From Pseudomonadota bacterium (lineage in GTDB: Bacteria; Desulfobacterota; Desulfobulbia; Desulfobulbales; Desulfocapsaceae), in assembly GCA_023412495.1 (NCBI GenBank), contig JAEYNP010000139.1:124001-188000 (forward strand): a stretch of DNA of 64,000 bases, in the 5' to 3' direction. The translations under genes were made by a program, and so were the position numbers. The stretch's first letter is position 1; the number at the start of each line of letters is the position of its first letter. Of the stretch, positions 1 through 8,535 are shown piece after piece. The notes below the pieces were generated by a model. The model was not told where the DNA came from. It made no database searches and saw only the letters and a program-made list of their open reading frames with translations.

Positions 1-2189
1 GAAAGCAAGTCCAGCGCAACCGCAAGGAGTGGAGCAAGGCTCCGCAGGAATTCCCTGTCTACGGCACCATCGCCTCGAAGTTCAACGACGACGGCATCAC
101 CGCCCTCTACCACGGGATCATCGAGGAGCTGGCCAGAAAGTGCGAGCTGGCCCTCCACCCCTCCCTGCCGAAGCCGGCCGGCAAGACATCCTCGTCGAAG
201 GCCATAGTCATCCCCTCCGAGCGGCTTCGCTACCTCTCGGAGATCGCCCAGACCGTCCGCGACTACCATAAGAAGACCAAAAAGCAGGCGGGGGCGATCC
301 GGCAGCACCACCACCTCGCCGAGGCGGTGAAACTCATCGAGGGCGAGAGCCATGACGATTACGGCAAGGCCCTGAAACTCCTCAAGACAAAAGCGGACAC
401 ACTCTCGGAGGCAGTTGCTCCGGATTCCGCCGAACTGCTTCAGAAGTGGGAGAAGACCCGCGCCGACTATGCCGGCGACATGCTGGTCTACACCGTGCGC
501 AACCGGGAGATCTGCGTGCCGCTCTACACCGAGTCGCTGTCGCATTCGAAGATCAGGAAGATCTCCCTGCCGAAGTATACCGACCCCGCCGACGTCTACA
601 CCTGGCTTCGCAAGGAGAACCTGCCCGGGTACTTCCCCTACACCGCTGGGGTCTTCCCGATGAAGCGGACCGGCGAGGACCCGACCCGGATGTTCGCCGG
701 CGAAGGCGGCCCGGCCCAGACCAACCGGCGCTTCAAGCTGCTCTCCGAACACCACGACGCCAAGCGTCTCTCCACCGCCTTCGACTCGGTGACCCTCTAC
801 GGCTGGGACCCGACGGTCAGGCCGGATATCTACGGCAAGATCGGTACTTCGGGGGTGTCCATCTGCACGCTCGATGACGTCAAGCTCCTCTACAGCGGTT
901 TCGAACTTTGCGCCCCCACCACTTCGGTATCGATGACCATCAACGGGCCCGCGCCGATAATACTTGCGATGTTCATGAACACCGCCATCGACCAGCAGGT
1001 GGAAAAATTCGTCGCCGATAACAACCGGGCGCCGGACAACGGCGAGTACGAGGAGATCAGGGACATGGTGCTGCAGAACGTCCGCGGCACTGTACAGGCC
1101 GACATCCTCAAGGAAGATCAGGGCCAGAACACCTGCATCTTCTCCATCGAGTTCGCCCTGAAGATGATGGGCGACATCCAGGAGTACTTCATCGAGAAGA
1201 AGGTGAAGAATTTCTATTCGGTCTCCGTCTCCGGCTACCATATCGCCGAGGCGGGCGCCAACCCGATCACCCAGCTGGCGCTGACCCTGTCCAACGGCTT
1301 CACTTATGTGGAGTACTACCTCGCCCGCGGCATGGACATCGACGATTTCGCGCCGAACCTGTCCTTCTTCTTCTCCAACGGCATGGACCCGGAATACACA
1401 GTGATCGGCCGGGTGGCACGGCGCATCTGGGCCATCGCCATGAAGGAGAAATACGGGGCGAAGGCTACTTCCCAGCGTCTCAAGTACCATATCCAGACCT
1501 CGGGCCGCTCGCTGCACAGCCAGGAGATCCAGTTCAACGACACCCGAACCACCCTCCAGGCCCTCTGCGCCATCTACGACAACTGCAACAGCCTGCACAC
1601 CAACGCCTACGACGAGGCGATCACCACTCCGTCGTCGGAATCGGTGCGGCGTGCGCTGGCCATCCAGCTCATCATCAACCGCGAGTGGGGGCTGGCTAAG
1701 AACGAAAATCCCTACCAGGGCAGCTTCATCGTCGAGGAACTGACGGATCTCGTCGAGGAGGCGGTGCTTGCCGAATTCGATCGGATCACCGAGCGAGGCG
1801 GAGTGCTGGGAGCCATGGAGACCGGCTATCAGCGCAGCAGGATCCAGGAAGAGTCGATGTACTACGAGCGGCTCAAGCACTCGGGCGAACTGCCGATCAT
1901 CGGCGTCAACACCTTCCGCAACCCGGACGCCGACTTCGACGCCCAGGCTGCCACGCTCGAGCTGGCCAGGGCGACGGACGATGACAAGAACGAGCAGATC
2001 GCCCGCCTGGCAGACTTCCACGAGAGGCATAAGACCGAGAACCCGGCAGCGCTTGAGCGCCTGAAAGATGTGGCCCTCCAGGGCGGCAACATCTTCGCCG
2101 AGCTGCTCGAGACGGTGAAGTATTGCAGCCTCGGCCAGATCTCCAATGCCCTCTACGAGGTGGGCGGCCAGTATCGCCGGAATATGTAG
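1..2189 (+). CDS. icmF: Fused isobutyryl-CoA mutase (IcmF), C-terminal part
   Basis: This is the 3' part of an adenosylcobalamin-dependent fused mutase that interconverts isobutyryl-CoA and n-butyryl-CoA. The frame is open from the window edge (reading from base 3), so the B12-binding domain and most of the G-protein chaperone domain lie upstream. The first ~40 codons ([10 protein letters not shown] onward) look like the end of the G-domain, followed by a linker and the TIM-barrel mutase domain. Two substrate-pocket positions can be read. The residue equivalent to Tyr89 of methylmalonyl-CoA mutase is Phe ([10 protein letters not shown], codon 654-656). The equivalent of Arg207 is Gln ([10 protein letters not shown], codon 1125-1127). 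Phe plus Gln is the isobutyryl-CoA mutase pair, so methylmalonyl-CoA is an unlikely substrate. A GTG at 327 is internal, not the start. A terminator follows 27 bases after the stop. Confidence 0.92.
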   Translation, partial: KQVQRNRKEWSKAPQEFPVYGTIASKFNDDGITALYHGIIEELARKCELALHPSLPKPAGKTSSSKAIVIPSERLRYLSEIAQTVRDYHKKTKKQAGAIRQHHHLAEAVKLIEGESHDDYGKALKLLKTKADTLSEAVAPDSAELLQKWEKTRADYAGDMLVYTVRNREICVPLYTESLSHSKIRKISLPKYTDPADVYTWLRKENLPGYFPYTAGVFPMKRTGEDPTRMFAGEGGPAQTNRRFKLLSEHHDAKRLSTAFDSVTLYGWDPTVRPDIYGKIGTSGVSICTLDDVKLLYSGFELCAPTTSVSMTINGPAPIILAMFMNTAIDQQVEKFVADNNRAPDNGEYEEIRDMVLQNVRGTVQADILKEDQGQNTCIFSIEFALKMMGDIQEYFIEKKVKNFYSVSVSGYHIAEAGANPITQLALTLSNGFTYVEYYLARGMDIDDFAPNLSFFFSNGMDPEYTVIGRVARRIWAIAMKEKYGAKATSQRLKYHIQTSGRSLHSQEIQFNDTRTTLQALCAIYDNCNSLHTNAYDEAITTPSSESVRRALAIQLIINREWGLAKNENPYQGSFIVEELTDLVEEAVLAEFDRITERGGVLGAMETGYQRSRIQEESMYYERLKHSGELPIIGVNTFRNPDADFDAQAATLELARATDDDKNEQIARLADFHERHKTENPAALERLKDVALQGGNIFAELLETVKYCSLGQISNALYEVGGQYRRNM

Positions 2190-2216
2190 CACTCGGCGAC
2201 GAATACAAAAAGCAAG

Positions 2217-2249
2217 AGGCGTGCAGGAAATAACCTGCACGCCTTTTTT
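2217..2249 (+). terminator. Rho-independent terminator of icmF
   Basis: A perfect 11-bp stem (AGGCGTGCAGG paired with CCTGCACGCCT) with a 6-nt loop is followed by a run of T. It lies 27 bases after the icmF stop codon and is a textbook intrinsic terminator. Confidence 0.9.
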
Positions 2250-2337
2250 ACTGAGGGAGGCAAGCGCCCAACCTGAAATCCATTGCTTCAGGAAATCGTG
2301 GACAGGGCATTCTTTTTTCCCAAATACGCTGCCATCG

Positions 2338-2775
2338 CTAACAGGGTGTGCTTTGCTGGGCTTCTCTCTTTTTTTCAGCCATGCTCGCCAAATAATTATC
2401 GACACATTTTTGCAGCGTCGTTTCCGCCAGCTGGGCGCAGTGCAGATGGGTGTCCGGCAGTCTGCCGACGTGGTCCATGATAGTGATAATACTGATTTTT
2501 CGTAAATCTTTAAGAGAGTTGCCCAAGGCGAGATTGGCTGCGGCTTGGACGCAGTTTTTGCTGAATGAGCAGCCGTTGGTCCAGTGATGGACGCCGTTCA
2601 CGCGCCCTGCCTGAAACCGCAGGCCGATTTCCATGGTGTCACCGCAATTGCCGACCACCCTGGCGACCCCGTCGGGGTTCTGCAGGACCGGGTTGTTGAA
2701 ATAATAGAGGAGAAACCAGATGATGCCGATGACAAACAAGACGGCGAAGGCGACAAGAATATTGAGTATAGTCAT
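2338..2775 (-). CDS. Membrane-anchored IscU/NifU-like scaffold protein
   Basis: A 145-aa protein with one hydrophobic N-terminal segment (about residues 5-25) and a domain resembling the IscU/NifU N-terminal Fe-S scaffold. The three scaffold cysteines and the adjacent aspartate are present: C44 and D46 in NCGDTMEI, C69 in TNGCSFSKNC, and C113 in LHCAQLAETT. Extra cysteines occur at 75, 124 and 145. IscU and NifU are normally soluble, so the anchor is unusual. No iscS, hscAB or fdx gene is nearby, so a role in standard Fe-S assembly is not supported by context. The ATG at 2775 has GGAGAG about 8 bases upstream. The gene is monocistronic and convergent with icmF. Function is inferred from the ligand pattern only. 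Confidence 0.72.
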   Translation of the reverse strand: MTILNILVAFAVLFVIGIIWFLLYYFNNPVLQNPDGVARVVGNCGDTMEIGLRFQAGRVNGVHHWTNGCSFSKNCVQAAANLALGNSLKDLRKISIITIMDHVGRLPDTHLHCAQLAETTLQKCVDNYLASMAEKKREAQQSTPC

Positions 2776-2815
2776 ATGACCAGTCTCTCCTGCGAATATA
2801 ATTGTTGCAAATCTT

Positions 2816-2944
2816 GATGGACTCGTAAAAAGTCCGATCTACTTCGTTGTAGGTCTGAAACGGCGCTTCGCTGTACCATATGTACTACCAAAGCACCGTT
2901 TCAGACACTACGCCTCGTATATCAAACTTTTTCCAGAGTCCATC
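2816..2944. repeat. 129-bp near-palindromic foldback element
   Basis: The two halves are imperfect reverse complements that start and end with GATGGACTC/GAGTCCATC. Matching blocks include TCTGAAACGG...GCTT and CATATG near the centre. There is no coding content. The shape is that of a non-autonomous foldback or MITE-like element, or a large transcribed hairpin. Its right end is shared with the adjacent 44-bp dispersed element. Confidence 0.75.
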
Positions 2945-2979
2945 TTCACGGGTTGGTGCACTTTTTACGACTTTATCAA
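2936..2979 (-). repeat. Dispersed 44-bp element, copy 1
   Basis: Read on the minus strand this is TTGATAAAGTCGTAAAAAG, then TGCACCAACCCGTGAAG, then ATGGACTC. The same element recurs on the plus strand at 31160-31200 and 56971-57014. The remaining gap (2980-3343) has no gene I can support. Confidence 0.8.
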
Positions 2980-3343
2980 ATCTTGAGTCAGGCTGAGGGA
3001 GAATGTCGCCGATCTCTCATGCCGGCCATAGCAAGGGGAATTCACAAGCGGCACGGAACCAGTCCGACTTGTGATGCATCAATGATGTTGCATGAAAATG
3101 CCGAAAGCATCCGCAATCAGCATCAAGTGCAAAATATTACCGTGATGTGTCCTTCTGTTCTTTCAGGGTGTTTGATTGACACATTCGTCCTTGCTAATAC
3201 GTTCCTAGCATTTTCCCAGGCAAAGAGGTGGAAATTTCCGAAGCTGCCTGCGGGACCGTCCCTTGCGATCCAGGGTTGTAATTATCCCTCACAGGCAGAA
3301 TAATTGTATCATTGGATTTGCTTACAGCTCACTTGCTCCTCAT

Positions 3344-4234
3344 ATGGAAATTGAGATGATACGAGAAATCACCGCTGCCCTCTATGCCGAGAAACCGCAG
3401 GAAAGGCTTTACCACTACACCAGCTTCTCCGGCCTGCTCGGCATCGTCGGCAGCAGATCGCTGTGGGCAAGCGATATCCGCTACATGAATGATTCTGCTG
3501 AGTTGAAGCATACCGCCGACCTCATCCGCGCCGAGATCAACCGCCGCATCGGCACGGGCCACGGCCCCCATCGTCTTCTCAACCAGTTCCTCGACTGGTT
3601 TACCTATCGGATCACCAACGGCCATATGCTCTTTGCCGCGTCCTTCCGCGCGAGCGGCAACCTGCTCAGCCAGTGGCGGGGTTACAGCCGGCTCGGTAAA
3701 GGGGTGAGCCTCGGTTTCAGCCCGGACTACATCCTGCGCCGAGCCGGGAAACAGTCGTTCGAGATCGGCCGCTGCATCTATGATCCCGAGCAGCAGCAGA
3801 AGCTGATCCGGCAGGTAGTCGATGCGGTGGAGGTCCTGGCGGAAACCCAGGGCCTCAATGTCGACGGCCGAAGCACGGAAAATTGGTACCTCTCCATTTT
3901 TCAGGTGATCGAGAGCGACCTGCTGCGCATCGCCGCCATCCTCAAGCACCCCTCTTTCCGGGAGGAAGAGGAGTGGCGGCTGGTCTCATCGGTGGTGACC
4001 GACTTCATGGAGGCGCCGGTGCTGTTCCGCGAGGGGACCTCGATGCTGGTGCCCTATATCCAGTTTTCGTTGAAGGACGAAGACGAATCCCTCATCCGCC
4101 TCGACCACATATTCCTCGGGCCCACCCCCAATATCACCATCTCCATGAATTCGCTGACCATGTTTCTCTCAAAGAACGGCATCCAGCCCAAAAACGGCAT
4201 CTCCTACTGCCAGATCCCTTTCCGGGCCCGGTAA
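3344..4234 (+). CDS. DUF2971 family protein
   Basis: A 296-aa protein whose N-terminal region (LYHYTSFSGLLGIV, then LWASDIRYMNDSAEL) is the signature of the DUF2971 family. That family is widespread, often sits in accessory or defence-like regions, and has no established biochemical role. It has a later SQWRGY segment, no signal peptide and no membrane segment. I place the start at the ATG at 3344; a nearby ATG at 3356 and a TTG at 3263 are alternatives, and none has a convincing ribosome binding site. It stands alone between the repeat-rich gap on the left and a convergent Nudix gene on the right. Codon use resembles its neighbours. Confidence 0.75.
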   Translation: MEIEMIREITAALYAEKPQERLYHYTSFSGLLGIVGSRSLWASDIRYMNDSAELKHTADLIRAEINRRIGTGHGPHRLLNQFLDWFTYRITNGHMLFAASFRASGNLLSQWRGYSRLGKGVSLGFSPDYILRRAGKQSFEIGRCIYDPEQQQKLIRQVVDAVEVLAETQGLNVDGRSTENWYLSIFQVIESDLLRIAAILKHPSFREEEEWRLVSSVVTDFMEAPVLFREGTSMLVPYIQFSLKDEDESLIRLDHIFLGPTPNITISMNSLTMFLSKNGIQPKNGISYCQIPFRAR

Positions 4235-4238
4235 AAAA

Positions 4239-4350
4239 GGACTGAGGACTGAGCAATGAGGACTGAGTAGTCCGTAACTGAAAGGGCAACTGGCGGAAAA
4301 AATATTGGTCCCTCTACTCAGTCCACAGTCATTTCAACTCAGTCCTCTTT
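4239..4350. repeat. Inverted arrays of degenerate 7-bp units between convergent genes
   Basis: The left array runs in exact 7-bp phase from 4239: GGACTGA, GGACTGA, GCAATGA, GGACTGA. The right array runs in 7-bp phase from 4316 with the complement-like unit ACTCAGT (4316, 4337) and CCACAGT. The arms can pair. The array fills the gap between the DUF2971 gene and the Nudix gene and could act as a bidirectional terminator. Confidence 0.6.
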
Positions 4351-4353
4351 TAA

Positions 4354-5031
4354 TTATCGCCAGGCGAAGGTCGGCTGCTCGTAATGAGCCACCCTGGTAT
4401 GGCGGCCGAGCAGAGCAACCTCCCGAAACTGAAATAAAATAGCCGCCGTCGGCGCGGCGATCCAGCTGTTGCCGACCGGCATGAAGAGCACAGGATTTTG
4501 GTCTCCTGCCGGCTGCAGCACCGGCGCATCGCTGCGCAGCAGTTCGAAACAGGGAATCCTGTGGATGGATGCCACTTCGAGTTCGTTCCTCGTAAGCGTT
4601 ACGTCAGGCCCGCCCCAGACCACTACCGGGGTGATGATGAAACCCGACCTGGTGATAAAATCATCAAGACAGCCAAGAACCCGATCAACTGGGAGCGGCA
4701 AGCCGACCTCCTCGGCCAGTTCCCGCAAAGCGGCCTGCTCCGGGCTCTCTCCAGTTTCTATCCGCCCGCCTGGCAGAGCCCACTGCCCGGCATGGTTCTT
4801 GAGCGACTGCGTCCTTCTGGTAAGTATGAGCGCAGCACTCTCAGCTGTCCGCGAAGCCAATCCATCGATCCCACCCAGTCCCTGGTAATCAACAACGCAG
4901 AGGGCAACGGCGGCCTGTCTTAGATTTCCCCGCTTTTTATCTTCCGGCGCCGAAGCCCTCTTTCCCGCCCAACCGGAAAGCTTTTTTTCTATATGATTTC
5001 GGAGGGTCGGCGTGCAGTGCAGATCGATCAT
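4354..5031 (-). CDS. Nudix hydrolase, CoA-pyrophosphatase (NudL-like)
   Basis: A 225-aa Nudix protein predicted to hydrolyse a nucleoside diphosphate linked to another moiety. The Nudix box is complete: GGRIETGE, then a seven-residue spacer, then RELAEEVGL. The preceding stretch (LILTRRTQSLKNHAGQWALP) matches the motif that marks the CoA-pyrophosphatase branch (NudL/YeaB) in known members, so CoA or acyl-CoA is the likeliest substrate. Its ATG overlaps the TGA of the upstream hybrid kinase by four bases (ATGA), which implies translational coupling. The C-terminal 60 residues are less conserved. Substrate assignment is an inference. Confidence 0.85.
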   Translation of the reverse strand: MIDLHCTPTLRNHIEKKLSGWAGKRASAPEDKKRGNLRQAAVALCVVDYQGLGGIDGLASRTAESAALILTRRTQSLKNHAGQWALPGGRIETGESPEQAALRELAEEVGLPLPVDRVLGCLDDFITRSGFIITPVVVWGGPDVTLTRNELEVASIHRIPCFELLRSDAPVLQPAGDQNPVLFMPVGNSWIAAPTAAILFQFREVALLGRHTRVAHYEQPTFAWR

Positions 5032-7286
5032 TTACAGGCATCCAGTGTCTTCCTGACAAGAGTGCCCATATCTCTTGCAGTAAGCGGTTTTAAGGCAAAA
5101 CCTTTTATACCGACGGCCTCGGCCTCTTCCTCCGAGACAAAGCTGCTGTACCCCGTGCAGAGTATGATCGGCAGATCAGGGCGAATCTGCAGCAGAGCGC
5201 GGGCGAGTTCGCTTCCCGCCATTCCGGGCATTGTCTGATCTGTGACTATCAGGTCAAATTCACCAGGATCGTCACGAAATGTGGCGAGAGCGGAAAAGCC
5301 GTCTATCCTGGTGGTTACCCTGTAGCCCAGTTTTTCCAGCATCGCCTTGCCCATCTCGACAAGCATCACTTCGTCATCTATCAATAGTATGTGTTCCTCG
5401 CCGGTCGGTATCGCTTCTATGACGTTATTGTTCTGACCGGCGTCTGCATCGACCATCGGCAACGCAATTCGGAATACCGTTCCCTCTCCGACTCTACTTT
5501 CGCAGGTGACAAAGCCACCATAACTCTGGACGATACCATGCACCATGGCCAGTCCCATACCGGTGCCTTTTCCAACCGCTTTCGTGGTAAAATAGGGATC
5601 GAATATCCTGCTTTGGATTTCCGGGACGATCCCGGTTCCGGTGTCTCTCACCGACAACTGGACGAAGGCACCCGGCATCTTCTCATTCTTGAAGAGGATA
5701 TCCTTCTCTGAGTCCGTTAATTTCTTCAAGGAGACGGACAACTTCCCGCCACGGTTCCCCATGGCATGGCACGCATTGGTGCAGAGGTTCATCAGTATCT
5801 GGTGGATCTGGGTCGGATTGGCAAGAACGGCTCCAATTTTGGAATCGATCTCCTGCTCAATTGCAATGGTTGTAGGCAATGCTGCGCGAAGCATCTTGAG
5901 CGTTTCCGCTATGATAGGCGCCAGCTTCACGGGAAGCCTTTCGCCTTCGGACTGGCGACTGAAGGCGAGAATCTGTTTTACCAGATCCCTGGCTCGAATG
6001 CCGGCCGCGATGATCTGATCCGTATCGTGTGCACCTGCTGAATGTGGGGGGAAATGGTACCGGACCAGCTCAGCATACCCGATTATTGCTCCAAGAATGT
6101 TGTTGAAATCGTGGGCGATTCCTCCCGCCAGAGTACCGATGGCCTCCATTTTCTGGGCTTGATGCAACTGCAGCGTCAACCGCCTGTTCTCTTCTTCCGC
6201 CTGTTTTTTTTCGGTGATGTCACGCAGGAACACGATCAGCTGCTCGTCCTCGGACGATCTGTGCTGGGCGCTGATTTCGACATCCATGATGCTGCCGTTT
6301 TTCCGGCGATGCTTTGACTCATAACGGCTACTTCCTGCAGCTGCAATATTGCGGATGCGTGCGGCAACGGCTTCGGCACCTTCATTACTCTCCAGATCCG
6401 CCACTTTCATGGTGAGGAGTTCCTCGACGGAGTACCCGCTCATTTGGCAATACGTTTGGTTTGCTTCCAACAGGCGTCCCTGCATATCTATGAGCAGAAA
6501 CCCATCCATAGCCGCGTGAAGAACACTCCTGTAGCGTTCATAGCCTTTCGCGATTCTCGCCTCCGATGCTCTGAGGAGGCTGTTTCCTTCTCTCAACCCC
6601 AGCAGGCCGAGTATGCAAATCAGCAGATGGGCAAAAAGCAGCTGTCTCTGCTGCCCCTTCGCGGCGGTGGCGTACGGGCTGAACGGTACGGAAACGCTGA
6701 TCCCGCCCCTGATATCACCTTCCTTATAGCCTTGGGAGGCATGGCACCTGAGACAAGGTTTTTCAGTCACCAGCGGCCGAATGAGCCTGAGGATCTCCCC
6801 ATCGCTCTCTCTGGTCACAATTTCCCTGCTGCCGGTCTCTAACTTCTTCAAGGCCGCTGCTTCCCAGGTGTCGGGAGCGTTAATGGGATTCAAGGGCTTC
6901 AGGCTGGTGATCTTGCTTTGAATGCCGTATTGCTCTTTGCCCATCATATGCACCTGCCGGGTCATATAGGCGGGATTTACCAGGGTGAGTTTTTTGCCGT
7001 TCACGGTCGTTATATCCCGATCGGGAATATGCGACAAATAGGTATTCGGGGGAGTTGTTTCGGATGGAGGGACATACACCCCGCCCTGGATTGCCGCCCA
7101 CCTCCGATAGACCAGGTCTTTTTCATATGACGCTCTGGCCTCTGACCCAGCAAACATTACCGCGGACTCTTCGGCCTTGTGCCAGTTCCAGGCAAGAGAG
7201 AGACAGATCGCCAGGATCCAGCCGCCGGCAATGATTCTGAACATGACTCTTCTCGGCTTTTCCTTACCCCAAGATTGCAGTTTCAT
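5028..7286 (-). CDS. Hybrid sensor histidine kinase with periplasmic DUF3365 haem domain
   Basis: A 752-aa membrane sensor. Order: TM1 (about 16-33), a periplasmic DUF3365/Tll0287-like domain with a c-type haem motif CLRCH (178-182), TM2 (about 214-232), PAS (about 252-366), HisKA with the phospho-acceptor in GGIAHDFNN (His392), HATPase_c (N-box NLCTNAC, G-boxes DTGTGI and GKGTGMGLA) and a C-terminal receiver with DLIVTDQTMPGM (Asp683) and a conserved KP. Related haem PAS-like domains sense redox state or small ligands; the signal here is unknown. I chose the ATG at 7286 because GGTGAG lies just upstream; a TTG 42 bases earlier has no support. The Nudix gene is translationally coupled to its end. 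No DNA-binding output is encoded here. Confidence 0.9.
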   Translation of the reverse strand: MKLQSWGKEKPRRVMFRIIAGGWILAICLSLAWNWHKAEESAVMFAGSEARASYEKDLVYRRWAAIQGGVYVPPSETTPPNTYLSHIPDRDITTVNGKKLTLVNPAYMTRQVHMMGKEQYGIQSKITSLKPLNPINAPDTWEAAALKKLETGSREIVTRESDGEILRLIRPLVTEKPCLRCHASQGYKEGDIRGGISVSVPFSPYATAAKGQQRQLLFAHLLICILGLLGLREGNSLLRASEARIAKGYERYRSVLHAAMDGFLLIDMQGRLLEANQTYCQMSGYSVEELLTMKVADLESNEGAEAVAARIRNIAAAGSSRYESKHRRKNGSIMDVEISAQHRSSEDEQLIVFLRDITEKKQAEEENRRLTLQLHQAQKMEAIGTLAGGIAHDFNNILGAIIGYAELVRYHFPPHSAGAHDTDQIIAAGIRARDLVKQILAFSRQSEGERLPVKLAPIIAETLKMLRAALPTTIAIEQEIDSKIGAVLANPTQIHQILMNLCTNACHAMGNRGGKLSVSLKKLTDSEKDILFKNEKMPGAFVQLSVRDTGTGIVPEIQSRIFDPYFTTKAVGKGTGMGLAMVHGIVQSYGGFVTCESRVGEGTVFRIALPMVDADAGQNNNVIEAIPTGEEHILLIDDEVMLVEMGKAMLEKLGYRVTTRIDGFSALATFRDDPGEFDLIVTDQTMPGMAGSELARALLQIRPDLPIILCTGYSSFVSEEEAEAVGIKGFALKPLTARDMGTLVRKTLDACK

Positions 7287-7624
7287 GATCTCACCCCGAT
7301 ACAATGCAGAAGAAAGAGCCGGATGCAATCACGCCAGCAGGGCTGACTCCCTGCTTCAAATGCTATCACTGTGGGTTTGGGAAGTCCAGTTCGAGGGAAT
7401 CTGCTTATCCTCCGAATTATCCATTCCGAAAGAGTACCAGAGTCATGTTTGTACGATTGCGCAGTAAATTTTGGATTCCTGCGAGGCTCGATTGAGGGAG
7501 CATAGCAGCGCCTATGTGACCGATAGAGCAACGATACCGAAGGACAAAAGGACAGGTAAGCCTAGTGCAGCGGAGACTCCGAGCAAGATACAACAGATGA
7601 TGCTTGACAGGACACTGGGCGAGG

Positions 7625-7653
7625 TTGACCGAAACATTCGATAGGTGTAAATT
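7625..7653 (+). promoter_or_regulatory. Candidate promoter of the dienoyl-CoA isomerase gene
   Basis: TTGACC and TAAATT hexamers are separated by 17 bases; TTGACA also occurs just upstream at 7604. If it is used, transcription starts near 7660, which favours the ATG at 7709 over the one at 7655. The rest of the 7287-7624 gap shows no gene. Confidence 0.35.
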
Positions 7654-7708
7654 TATGTGCTTGCTTCATACTGCCAAAGATTTGCACTCACCCAAACGAT
7701 ACTCCGAT

Positions 7709-8530
7709 ATGACCAATTACACTTTCTACCTCGTTGAAAAAGAACCACCGATAGCCAAAGTTTTCCTCAATCGGTCTGAAAAGAAAAATGCCATGGGGCC
7801 GGCGGCCTGGCGGGAGCCAATCGAGATTTTCGCCGATCTGGACAACGATCCGGAGATAAGGGTGGTGATTCTGGCAGGGAAAGGCGGCTGCTTCTCGGCA
7901 GGGATCGACCTCACCGAAATGGTGCCGCATCTGCCGGAGCTGATGGACAAGAACCAGTTCGGCGCCACCAAATGGAAATTCCTTCCGAAGATAAAGCAAC
8001 TCCAGGATGGGATCTCGACTGTGGAACGGTGCCGGAAACCGGTGATCGCGGCCATTCACGGGCATTGTCTGGGGGCTGGGCTCGATCTGGCCACCGCCTG
8101 CGACATCAGGATCGCATCTGAGGATGCCCTCTTCTCCCTCAAGGAGGCGGCGGTCGGTTTTGTCGCCGATGTCGGGGTGCTGCAGCGAATTCCCCTTATT
8201 GTCGGCCAGGGTCATGCCCGGGAACTCGCCTATACCGCGCGGACCATCTCCGCCGCCCGAGCAAGGGAAATCCAGCTGGTCAACGAGGTCTGCCGGGATT
8301 ATGATGCACTTATGGCGAGAGCGGAGGAGTTGGCCCGGGAGATCGCTGAAAACTCGCCGCTCGCCGTCCAGGCCTCCAAGGACGTTTTTAACTACTGCGT
8401 GGGCAAAACCATCGAGGACGGCCTGAGATATGTCGCCTCGATCAGCGCCAACATCATCCCTTCGGCGGACCTCATGGAGGCGGTGACGGCCTTCGCCGAA
8501 AAACGAAAACCTCGGTTCACCGGGAAGTGA
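7709..8530 (+). CDS. Enoyl-CoA hydratase/isomerase, dienoyl-CoA isomerase-like
   Basis: A 273-aa crotonase-fold protein. The oxyanion-hole region is GGCFSAGIDLTEM and HGHCLGAGLDLA. The active-site segment KEAAVGFVADVGVLQRIP carries Glu and Asp at the spacing seen in delta(3,5)-delta(2,4)-dienoyl-CoA isomerases (ECH1-type), whose corresponding segment is very similar. That activity moves double bonds during oxidation of unsaturated fatty acids. An ordinary enoyl-CoA hydratase activity cannot be excluded. The start is uncertain: ATG 7709 begins at the conserved domain, while ATG 7655 has AGGTG at good spacing but would lie at or before the predicted transcription start. It is followed after five bases by a transglutaminase-like gene. 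Confidence 0.85.
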   Translation: MTNYTFYLVEKEPPIAKVFLNRSEKKNAMGPAAWREPIEIFADLDNDPEIRVVILAGKGGCFSAGIDLTEMVPHLPELMDKNQFGATKWKFLPKIKQLQDGISTVERCRKPVIAAIHGHCLGAGLDLATACDIRIASEDALFSLKEAAVGFVADVGVLQRIPLIVGQGHARELAYTARTISAARAREIQLVNEVCRDYDALMARAEELAREIAENSPLAVQASKDVFNYCVGKTIEDGLRYVASISANIIPSADLMEAVTAFAEKRKPRFTGK

Positions 8531-8535
8531 CCATC

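Noticed and set aside
327..2189. Separate methylmalonyl-CoA mutase gene starting at GTG 327
   Set aside because: The frame is open and coding to the window edge with IcmF G-domain sequence, so the GTG is internal.
2953..3303. Possible 116-aa gene in the repeat-rich gap
   Set aside because: It begins within the 44-bp repeat, shows no recognisable motif and has no ribosome binding site.
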